Source: Geobacter sp. (GTDB taxonomy: Bacteria > Desulfobacterota > Desulfuromonadia > Geobacterales > Geobacteraceae). From it: a stretch of DNA of 5,279 nt. The notes under the pieces are model-generated. The model was not told the origin of the DNA. It worked only from the letters and a program-made list of their open reading frames with translations, and searched no databases. A program made the translations under genes and the position numbers. How positions within the stretch are numbered: position 1 is the stretch's first letter; each line of letters starts with the position of its first letter. The stretch is from the NCBI GenBank assembly GCA_003499925.1, contig DNRQ01000196.1, positions 10,313 to 15,591 of the forward strand, read 5' to 3'. Below are positions 1 to 4,991 of the stretch, piece after piece.

Positions 1-33
1 GTAATCTGACAAAGTAGAATTAAGCCTCACAAA

Positions 34-56
34 ACCTCTCCCTTCAAGGGGGTAGA
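34..56. repeat. Copy of the CCCTTCAAGGGG repeat
   Basis: Shares CTCCCTTCAAGGGG with the repeat at 3448-3484 and, like it, lies between genes. The flanking G-rich half is shorter here. A fragment of the left half recurs at about 109-122. Confidence 0.4.
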
Positions 57-61
57 TTCCA

Positions 62-84
62 GCAGGGTGGGCACGGCACCCTGC
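62..84. repeat. Perfect 8-bp inverted repeat (hairpin)
   Basis: Arms GCAGGGTG (62-69) and CACCCTGC (77-84) pair perfectly around a 7-base loop. A pyrimidine-rich stretch, CTCTTATCTCTCTTT, follows. This could be a weak intrinsic terminator for a gene ending left of the window, but the tail lacks a clean T run. It could equally be a REP-like palindrome. The arms are seen directly; the role is inferred. Confidence 0.5.
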
Positions 85-140
85 CTCTTATCTCTCTTTC
101 GCCGAAAAACCTCCCTCCCCTTTGTTTCGGCTTTTCTGCT

Positions 141-168
141 GATTCCCGATCCCTGATTCCCGATCCCC
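141..168. repeat. Short imperfect heptamer tandem repeat
   Basis: Four 7-base units stand head to tail: GATTCCC (141-147), GATCCCT (148-154), GATTCCC (155-161) and GATCCCC (162-168). They can also be read as two copies of a 14-base unit. The region is noncoding. The array has the same 7-base period as the one at 4852-4960 but an unrelated sequence. Confidence 0.7.
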
Positions 169-170
169 GG

Positions 171-258
171 TCTCGTTGCGGCGGATGACCTGGAAATCCC
201 GGTGCGAAAGATCCTGGCAAAGATGGAGGAGCTGACGATCCTGCTCTAGGAGCTCTAA
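171..258 (+). pseudogene. Possible C-terminal relic of a coding sequence
   Basis: From about 171 the + strand reads LVAADDLEIPVRKILAKMEE followed by LTILL, a TAG stop at 247-249, then E-L and a TAA stop at 256-258. The codons are GC-rich in the third position, like the real genes here, and the peptide is a leucine-patterned amphipathic helix. A CAG-to-TAG change would explain the first stop. No start codon with a ribosome binding site is visible, and the sequence directly upstream is the heptamer repeat, so the 5' part would be lost. I do not recognise the family. It may also be chance. Confidence 0.25.
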
Positions 259-298
259 GCAGGGGACACGATACCGGCAGGGGCGTGCACGGGGAAGC

Positions 299-326
299 TT
301 GCTTTTTCCAAACCCGATGGTATATT
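299..326 (+). promoter_or_regulatory. Candidate sigma-70 promoter for the dehydratase gene
   Basis: A good -10 element, TATATT, lies at 321-326. A weak -35, TTGCTT, lies at 299-304, giving a 16-base spacer. The start of transcription would fall near 333, leaving a leader of about 70 bases before the ATG at 404. Only the -10 is convincing. Confidence 0.4.
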
Positions 327-403
327 GGGGGGCGTTAATAAGTTCACTCCTTGTCGGCCAGTTGCGCTTGCTCTGACCGATTTGCACTTTGTGTGGGGGC
401 GAA

Positions 404-2353
404 ATGTTTCGAGCCAAAAGGGTCCTGGTCTTCTTTCTAGATGTCGCTTTGATCGCCGCCTCGCTCTCCTTCTCCTTTCTGCTTCGCTTCGACTTCAACT
501 ACCTGCCCCAGTGGGACATGTTCCTCAAAGGTCTGTCCGTGGCGCTCATGGCAAAGCCCGTGCTCTTTGCCGCCTCCGGCATGTACCGCAACATCTGGCG
601 TTATGCCTCCCTCCAGGACGCCTACGAGATCTTCAAGGTTGTCACCTTCTCCTCCCTGGTCTCGGCATTTCTGCTTGTTTTCATGGAAGGTCCCTACGTC
701 TTGCCGCGCTCCATCTACATTCTGGACTGGTTTATCCTGTTTGCACTGGTGGCCGGGAGCCGACTGATATGGAGGGTGTACCGGGAATTGAGGTTCAGTC
801 CCTCGAAACGCAGGGGGAAAAGGACCCTCATCATCGGCGCGGGCGATGCCGGCAATCTCCTGTTGAAGCAGATCAGAAAACAGGCAAGTTCCCCGTACAA
901 CGTGGTCGGCTTTGTGGACGACGATCCCGACAAGCGCGGACTGCGCCTTTCCGGGATCCGCGTGCTGGGCGGGACGGACCGCCTGCGTGCCCTGGTGCGC
1001 ACGCACCGCATCGAGGAGGTAATCTTTGCCATTCCCTCCGGCGACAAGGCGCTGATGCGCAGGGTGATCGCCAACTGCGAGCGTGCCAAGGCGCGTTTCA
1101 AGACGCTCCCCGGCATTACCGCGATCGTCGACGGCAAGGTGTCGGTTTCCCAGATCAAGACGGTTGAGATCGAGGACCTGCTGGGGCGAGATCCTGTCGT
1201 GCTGGACCAAAGTGCCATCCGCAATTACCTGAGCGACAAGCGTGTCCTGGTGACGGGAGCGGCCGGGAGCATCGGCAGCGAGATCTGCCGGCAGGTAGCC
1301 CGCTTCAATCCCGCCAAGATCGTGCTGTTCGACAACGCCGAGACCCCGCTCTTCTTCATGGAGAAGGAACTGGCCGCCGCCTATCCGGAACTGCGCATCA
1401 TTCCGATAGTGGGGGACGTGAAGAACCTGGACCGTGTGGAGTCGGTCTTCGACCTGTTCTGCCCCGAGGTCGTTTTCCACGCGGCCGCCTACAAGCATGT
1501 CGCCATGATGGAATACAATCCGGTGGAAGCGGTATTGAACAACGTCATGGGGAGCAGGATCGTTGCGGACGCGGCGGACAAGTTCAAGGTGAAGAATTTC
1601 GTGATGGTCTCAACCGACAAGGCGGTGAACCCGACCAACGTGATGGGAGCCAGCAAGCGCAGCGCCGAAATCTACGTGCAGGCGCTCGCCGCCAGGAGCA
1701 AGACCAGGTTCACCACGGTGCGTTTTGGCAACGTGCTGGGGAGCAGCGGCAGCGTGATCCCTCTTTTCAAGGAACAGATACGGCTGGGGGGGCCGGTTAC
1801 CGTAACGGACAGGGATGTGGTTCGCTACTTCATGACCATTCCCGAGGCTTCGCAGCTGGTGCTGCAGGCCGGGTGCATAGGGAAGGGCGGAGAGATCTTC
1901 GTGCTGGACATGGGTGACCCGGTCCGGATCGTGTCGCTTGCAGAGGAACTGATCCGGCTCTCCGGCCTGGTACCCTACAAGGAGATCGATATCACCTTCA
2001 CGGGGCTTAAGCCCGGAGAGAAGCTCTTCGAGGAACTGCTGCTGGACGGTGAAGGGATCAGGCCCACCACGCACAAGAAGATCCGGGTCATGGCGCCGGT
2101 TGAGACCGATCTGCGGCGGGTCTGCGCGGACCTTGACGAGCTCTTCGAACTGGCCAGGAGATCGGATATACAGGGGCTTTTGCAGCTCTTGAGGAAAGTC
2201 GTCCCCGAGTTCGTGCCGCGTTACAACTTCGAAGTTGCGCCCCCCTTCGCCTTTCAGAGGGTGCGTCCCGACCTGTTTCCCCTCCAGAACCAGAGGTTTA
2301 CCTTCGTCAGGAGCCTGCGGGTAGCGACCCACAACGAAGGTTCCGCAGCGTAA
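404..2353 (+). CDS. Membrane-bound nucleotide-sugar 4,6-dehydratase (WbpM/CapD/PglF family)
   Basis: A 649-residue protein, the usual length for the large membrane-anchored dehydratases. These act on UDP-N-acetylhexosamines at the inner membrane and start the pathway to deoxy-amino sugars for O-antigen, capsule or protein glycans. Four hydrophobic segments lie at about residues 6-28, 41-63, 74-94 and 105-124. A first Rossmann domain begins at about 139, with GAGDAG at 145-150. The catalytic short-chain dehydrogenase domain begins at about 279, with nucleotide-binding TGAAGSIG at 284-291. The active-site region has STDK (403-406) and NVMGASKR, where Met414 replaces the usual Tyr of YxxxK and Lys418 is kept, as known for WbpM-type enzymes. 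The ATG at 404 is preferred over an in-frame TTG at 389: its N-terminus (MFRAKRVLVFFLDV) runs straight into the first membrane helix and a G-rich stretch lies 4 bases upstream. The exact substrate cannot be read from the sequence. It appears to be a single transcription unit, with 203 bases to the next gene. Confidence 0.93.
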   Translation: MFRAKRVLVFFLDVALIAASLSFSFLLRFDFNYLPQWDMFLKGLSVALMAKPVLFAASGMYRNIWRYASLQDAYEIFKVVTFSSLVSAFLLVFMEGPYVLPRSIYILDWFILFALVAGSRLIWRVYRELRFSPSKRRGKRTLIIGAGDAGNLLLKQIRKQASSPYNVVGFVDDDPDKRGLRLSGIRVLGGTDRLRALVRTHRIEEVIFAIPSGDKALMRRVIANCERAKARFKTLPGITAIVDGKVSVSQIKTVEIEDLLGRDPVVLDQSAIRNYLSDKRVLVTGAAGSIGSEICRQVARFNPAKIVLFDNAETPLFFMEKELAAAYPELRIIPIVGDVKNLDRVESVFDLFCPEVVFHAAAYKHVAMMEYNPVEAVLNNVMGSRIVADAADKFKVKNFVMVSTDKAVNPTNVMGASKRSAEIYVQALAARSKTRFTTVRFGNVLGSSGSVIPLFKEQIRLGGPVTVTDRDVVRYFMTIPEASQLVLQAGCIGKGGEIFVLDMGDPVRIVSLAEELIRLSGLVPYKEIDITFTGLKPGEKLFEELLLDGEGIRPTTHKKIRVMAPVETDLRRVCADLDELFELARRSDIQGLLQLLRKVVPEFVPRYNFEVAPPFAFQRVRPDLFPLQNQRFTFVRSLRVATHNEGSAA

Positions 2354-2556
2354 ATGACATCCAAGTAAGCTTCATCCCTTTCATGCATTACGCCGTTTCC
2401 TGATCAGCACCCCACTAAGCCTTGCCCGCTTTGTCTGAGACTGACTACTCATCTTCCAAGGCACCTCCTCCCCCTTTCCCCTTTATTTCTCGGCAGATTC
2501 GCGCTATATTCACGGGTCGGATCACGGAAGCCTGCCCCCAAGGACGCATACCAGCC
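2354..2556 (+). promoter_or_regulatory. Intergenic region with candidate promoter for gspA
   Basis: This gap has no gene-like reading frame. It includes a pyrimidine-rich stretch (about 2465-2490) and a candidate -10, TATATT (2505-2510), with only a weak -35-like TTTATT at 2482-2487. AAGGA at 2540-2544 is the nearest ribosome binding site for the ATG at 2557, with a rather long 12-base gap. I see no clear terminator after the dehydratase gene, so some readthrough is possible. Confidence 0.35.
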
Positions 2557-3426
2557 ATGTACTGCACATTTTACGGCTTTCGGGAAAGCCCCTTCACCAT
2601 CACCCCCAACCCGCGTTTTTTGTTCATGAGCGACCAGCACCGGGAGGCGTTCGCGCACCTGGTCTACGCCGTGGAGAGCCGCGCCGGGTTCGTCGAGCTG
2701 ACCGGCGAGGTCGGGACCGGGAAGACCACGCTGCTGCGCACCTTCCTGAACCGTCTGGATTCCGAGGGGCATCGGACGGCGCTCATCTTTAACCCCTGCC
2801 TCTCTTCCCTGGAGCTTCTCACCAGCATCAACCGTGAATTCGGCCTGCAGTGGGAGACCGAGAGCAGGATGGCATTGCTTCAGGTGCTGAACGGCTTCCT
2901 GCTGGAGCAAAAGGTGGCCGGACGCAGGGTGGTCCTGGTCATGGACGAGGCGCAGAATCTCTCGTCGGAGGTGCTGGAGCAGATCCGCCTGATTTCTAAC
3001 CTGGAGACCGAGACCGACAAGCTGATCCAGATCGTGCTCTCCGGGCAGCCGGAACTTCTCTCCGTTTTGGCCCGGGAGGAACTTCGGCAGTTGAACCAGC
3101 GCATCACGGTGCGCTACCACCTGCTTCCCATGGATTTCGAGAGCATGCGGCGCTACATCGAGCACCGGATGGAGCTCGCCGGGCGTTTCCGTGCCGCGGA
3201 ATTCTCCAAAGCTGCGCTGAAGCGCATCTACCGCTATTCCGGTGGCGTGCCGAGGCTCATCAACATCGCCTGCGACCGTGCGCTGCTGATCGGGTTTAAC
3301 GAAGAGACCCGGATGATCACCGGAGAGATGGCTGCCCAGGCAGTGTCGGAGATCGTCGGTCGGACCCCGTACGGAAAAGGTGCCGGGTTTTTTCTGCGCC
3401 TTTTCCGTCATCTGCCTCGCTGGTGA
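2557..3426 (+). CDS. gspA: GspA/ExeA-family AAA ATPase, short form
   Basis: A 289-residue ATPase. It opens with MYCTFYGFRESPFTITPNPR, the N-terminal signature of ExeA/GspA proteins. Walker A is at 50-57 (GEVGTGKT), Walker B at 125-131 (VVLVMDE) with EAQNL after it, the sensor stretch IVLSGQPEL at 159-167, and YSGGVPRLIN at 227-236 as the sensor-2-like region. Family members hydrolyse ATP in the cytoplasm and, with GspB, help the type II secretin assemble through the peptidoglycan. Aeromonas ExeA carries a membrane helix and a periplasmic peptidoglycan-binding domain after the ATPase; here the protein stops after an aromatic, basic tail (GFFLRLFRHLPRW) with no clear membrane span. The ATG at 2557 is chosen over a frame opening near 2422 because upstream codons run through noncoding pyrimidine-rich sequence and the family begins at MYxxFYGF. 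The following gspB supports the call. A related ATPase occurs in exosortase/polysaccharide clusters, so a non-secretion role is possible. Confidence 0.85.
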   Translation: MYCTFYGFRESPFTITPNPRFLFMSDQHREAFAHLVYAVESRAGFVELTGEVGTGKTTLLRTFLNRLDSEGHRTALIFNPCLSSLELLTSINREFGLQWETESRMALLQVLNGFLLEQKVAGRRVVLVMDEAQNLSSEVLEQIRLISNLETETDKLIQIVLSGQPELLSVLAREELRQLNQRITVRYHLLPMDFESMRRYIEHRMELAGRFRAAEFSKAALKRIYRYSGGVPRLINIACDRALLIGFNEETRMITGEMAAQAVSEIVGRTPYGKGAGFFLRLFRHLPRW

Positions 3427-3433
3427 CGGTCAG

Positions 3434-3450
3434 GCAGATTCTGCTATAAA
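3434..3450 (+). promoter_or_regulatory. Palindrome next to a -10-like TATAAA upstream of gspB
   Basis: GCAGA (3434-3438) and TCTGC (3440-3444) form an 11-base palindrome touching TATAAA (3445-3450). No good -35 lies 16-18 bases upstream. This may be a weak internal promoter with an operator-like site, or chance. Confidence 0.2.
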
Positions 3451-3484
3451 ACTCCCTCCCCTTCAAGGGGTGGGTTGGGGTGTG
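3448..3484. repeat. Dispersed CT/G-rich repeat with CCCCTT-C-AAGGGG core
   Basis: The segment has a pyrimidine-rich left side, a palindromic core (CCCCTT 3458-3463, C, AAGGGG 3465-3470) and a G-rich right side (TGGGTTGGGGTG). A related copy, ACCTCTCCCTTCAAGGGGG, lies at 34-52, and a left-half fragment, ACCTCCCTCCCCTT, at about 109-122. It sits between the gspA stop and the gspB ribosome binding site, so a hairpin there could affect gspB expression. Its mobility is not known. Confidence 0.5.
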
Positions 3485-3508
3485 CCATTCGGTCCCCGAA
3501 GGAGCGTT

Positions 3509-4258
3509 ATGAGTTCCATACTGAAGGCGCTTGAGAAGGTGGAGGAGTCGCAAAACACCAGGCGCGATGGTGGCGCGGGCGGGTTCAAAAAGGGCCGTGA
3601 ACGCCGGCGAGCCTGGCTCATGCCTGCGGGGATCCTTGGCGGCGCAGCCGTTGCGACACTGGTCACCTTCGCTGCCATGGGCGGTTTTTCCCGCTCCGCC
3701 GCGCCGGTGCAAGAGGTGAAGGCGGTCGTGAAACCGGCTCCCGTCGTTGTCGCACCACTTTACCCGGTGACCGAGGGACCGGCAGCCCAGCCGGAACAGA
3801 CCCTCCCGGTCGAGCCGGAGGAGGTCGTTGCGGTGCCGAACCCCAAAGCCTCGCCGGCGCCTGCTCCGACCCTCACTGCGATGGCCGCTGCAAAACCAAA
3901 GCGCGTCACCGCCGGTGCGATCCCTGTGCTGCGTCCATCTTCCCTCCGACCCTCTCCGCTGCAGGCCGTCTCTGTACCTACCAACACACCGGTGCAGGCG
4001 GCGCCCGCGGCCGTTGAGGCGCCCCCCGTTTTTGAAACCGAACCACAGCTCACCCGTGAGAAGCCCCGTGCCGAATTCAGGGTGACCGGGATTGCCTGGC
4101 AAAAGGACAGCGCGTCGAGCGCCGCCATAGTGAACGGCCGCTCCGTGCAGCAAGGCTCAATGGTGAACGGGTACAAAATTGAAGCGATTCTGGAGGACAA
4201 GGTCATATTCTCCAGCAGCAGCGGCAAACTTGAGGTTCTTTTAGGAGCGGGCGAGTAG
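3509..4258 (+). CDS. gspB: GspB-type inner-membrane partner of GspA
   Basis: A 249-residue protein with the GspB/PulB/ExeB layout. It has a short cytoplasmic N-terminus starting MSSILKALEKVEES, a basic stretch (KKGRERRR, 27-34), and one membrane helix at about 36-58. A long Pro/Ala/Val-rich linker runs from about 60 to 185. The C-terminal periplasmic GspB domain at about 190-247 contains RVTGIAWQKD, AIVNGRSVQQGSMVNGYKIE and a final KLEVLL strand. In type II secretion GspB works with GspA to carry or place the secretin at the peptidoglycan. Because the upstream ATPase has no membrane span of its own, this protein would be its likely anchor (inference). The ATG at 3509 has a strong GAAGGAG at 3498-3504, 4 bases upstream. 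The 82-base gap after gspA and the shared function suggest one operon. Confidence 0.85.
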   Translation: MSSILKALEKVEESQNTRRDGGAGGFKKGRERRRAWLMPAGILGGAAVATLVTFAAMGGFSRSAAPVQEVKAVVKPAPVVVAPLYPVTEGPAAQPEQTLPVEPEEVVAVPNPKASPAPAPTLTAMAAAKPKRVTAGAIPVLRPSSLRPSPLQAVSVPTNTPVQAAPAAVEAPPVFETEPQLTREKPRAEFRVTGIAWQKDSASSAAIVNGRSVQQGSMVNGYKIEAILEDKVIFSSSSGKLEVLLGAGE

Positions 4259-4292
4259 TTGCTGGCAGGCAGGATCTGAGAATGTGCGATGT

Positions 4293-4298
4293 GAGGAG
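4293..4298 (+). promoter_or_regulatory. Ribosome binding site that fixes a GTG start
   Basis: GAGGAG lies 8 bases before the GTG at 4307. No ATG occurs in frame before the cysteine motif, so this site decides the start of the cysteine-cluster protein. Confidence 0.8.
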
Positions 4299-4306
4299 TA
4301 TCGACT

Positions 4307-4582
4307 GTGCCATTTAAACATTTGAACCAAGAGGAGTGGGAGGGGCTGTGCGAGCAATGTGGCCTCTGCTGTTTTGAAAAGATTGAAGACGAAGATGGCA
4401 GGATCATGTTCACTTCGACCCCCTGCCGCTATCTCGATATCTCAACCAGGCGTTGCAAGATCTATAAAAAGCGTTTCAAGATCTTCCCGGACTGTGTCCA
4501 ACTGACTCCGGAACTGGTAACGGAGCTGAAGTGGCTGCACAGAAGTTGCGGCTATAAGAAGGCGCTGTTAAATTCCGAGTAA
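4307..4582 (+). CDS. YcgN/YkgJ-family cysteine-cluster protein
   Basis: A 91-residue protein with eight cysteines: C15, C18, C21 and C22 in the CxxCxxCC signature, then C40, C50, C63 and C81. The order EEWEGLCEQCGLCC, a CRYLDI block, a CKIYKKRF block, an FPDCVQLT block and WLHRSCGY matches the known E. coli YcgN pattern. The family is thought to bind zinc or an iron-sulfur cluster; its biochemical role is not established. It is shorter than E. coli YcgN, lacking the tail after the last cysteine block, but the metal-binding part looks complete. The start is GTG, backed by GAGGAG 8 bases upstream. It follows gspB by 48 bases on the same strand, so the two are probably co-transcribed. A link to secretion is not shown. 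Confidence 0.85.
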   Translation: MPFKHLNQEEWEGLCEQCGLCCFEKIEDEDGRIMFTSTPCRYLDISTRRCKIYKKRFKIFPDCVQLTPELVTELKWLHRSCGYKKALLNSE

Positions 4583-4604
4583 AGGGATCCGCCAGGTAAG
4601 CATT

Positions 4605-4633
4605 TGTAGGAGCGGCATTCCTGCCGCGAATCG
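4605..4633. repeat. REP-like palindromic element
   Basis: TGTAGGAG is followed by a perfect hairpin: GCGGCA (4612-4617), loop TTCC, TGCCGC (4622-4627), then GAATCG. The GTAGGAGCGGC...GCCGCGA form is the classic shape of REP elements found widely in Proteobacteria. It lies 22 bases after the stop of the cysteine-cluster gene. No T run follows, so it is not a standard intrinsic terminator, though such hairpins can stabilise the mRNA end. Confidence 0.75.
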
Positions 4634-4732
4634 ACGGCACCACGAACGACACCTTCAAAAAACCTCTCCTATGATCTAACATGGAAATGACAATAAAAGC
4701 GGGGTAGTCGGTCAGATCCACCTGGGAAGTTT

Positions 4733-4847
4733 CTCGTTCCCAAGCTCCAGCTTGGGAATGCAATCGCTGTCAAAGCTCCAGCTTTGAGGCGTTGAAGTGG
4801 AGCTTCCTATACAATTTTGCGTTCCCAAGCTGGAGCTTGGGAACGAG
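4733..4847. repeat. 115-bp composite inverted-repeat element with nested palindromes
   Basis: The outer ends, 4733-4763 and 4817-4847, are inverted copies of about 31 bases with a single mismatch (AATGC against AACGC). Each end is itself a palindrome: TTCCCAAGCT-CC-AGCTTGGGAA (4737-4758) and CGTTCCCAAGCT-GG-AGCTTGGGAACG (4820-4845). Between them are CAAAGCT-CC-AGCTTTG (4771-4786) and a weaker GAAG-TGGAG-CTTC (4794-4806). All four share an AGCT-centred arm. It resembles paired REP units (BIME-like) or a small MITE. No coding capacity and no clear target-site duplication are visible. Confidence 0.8.
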
Positions 4848-4851
4848 ATGA

Positions 4852-4960
4852 AACGACGAACGACGAACGACGAACGTAGAACGTAGAACGTAGAACGTAG
4901 AACGTAGAACGTAGAACGTAGAACGTAGAACGTAGAACGTAGAACGTAGAACGTAGAACG
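4852..4960. repeat. Heptanucleotide tandem array (15 full units plus a partial one)
   Basis: Three units of AACGACG (4852-4872) are followed by twelve exact units of AACGTAG (4873-4956) and a partial AACG (4957-4960). The change of unit is sharp, so two homogeneous blocks are joined in phase. The array starts 5 bases after the composite inverted repeat and ends about 20 bases before the ribosome binding site of the next gene, placing it in the promoter or leader of that gene. Such exact short repeats are prone to slippage, so copy number probably varies between strains (inference). Confidence 0.95.
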
Positions 4961-4979
4961 GGTGTTAACAGAACAGACA

Positions 4980-4984
4980 AGGAG
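4980..4984 (+). promoter_or_regulatory. Ribosome binding site that fixes a TTG start
   Basis: AGGAG lies 7 bases before TTG at 4992. An in-frame GTG at 4962 exists but would place this AGGAG inside the gene and has only repeat sequence upstream. Confidence 0.7.
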
Positions 4985-4991
4985 TTGGACA

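Larger units (their letters stand above)
4583..4991. other. 409-base gene-free region made largely of repeats
   Basis: Apart from the REP-like hairpin, the composite inverted repeat and the heptamer array, this region holds about 100 bases of AT-richer sequence (4634-4732). That stretch has a -10-like TATGAT at 4670-4675 but no matching -35. I see no small gene with a ribosome binding site here. The minus-strand frames that look open are produced by the heptamer array. Confidence 0.7.

Noticed and set aside
62..84. Sigma-54 promoter at GGGCACGGCACCCTGC
   Set aside because: The GG and GC blocks are not 10 bases apart, so the spacing does not fit the -24/-12 pattern; the palindrome explains the sequence better.
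437..1498. Long minus-strand frame opposite the dehydratase gene
   Set aside because: It is a by-product of GC-rich third positions in the + strand gene; the product is rich in His, Gly and Gln with no domain, and the + strand protein has clear motifs throughout.
2422..2556. N-terminal extension of the GspA-type ATPase
   Set aside because: The frame is open but the sequence is pyrimidine-rich and non-gene-like, and the family begins at MYxxFYGF, which is the ATG at 2557.
2449..3411. Long minus-strand frame opposite gspA
   Set aside because: Same cause: the + strand has Walker A, Walker B and the ExeA N-terminus, and the minus product has no recognisable motif.
3380..3508. N-terminal extension of GspB overlapping gspA
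   Set aside because: It would translate the dispersed repeat; the ATG at 3509 has a strong GAAGGAG and gives the usual MSSILKALEK start.
3317..4413. Minus-strand frames opposite gspB
   Set aside because: Low-complexity Arg/Gly or Ser/Ala-rich products mirror the Pro/Ala-rich GspB linker; no ribosome binding site or domain is visible.
4605..4633. Intrinsic terminator after the cysteine-cluster gene
   Set aside because: The hairpin is strong but is followed by GAATCGACGG, not a T run; the REP-like sequence is the better description.
4852..4960. CRISPR array
   Set aside because: The units are 7 bases with no spacers, so this is a simple tandem repeat.
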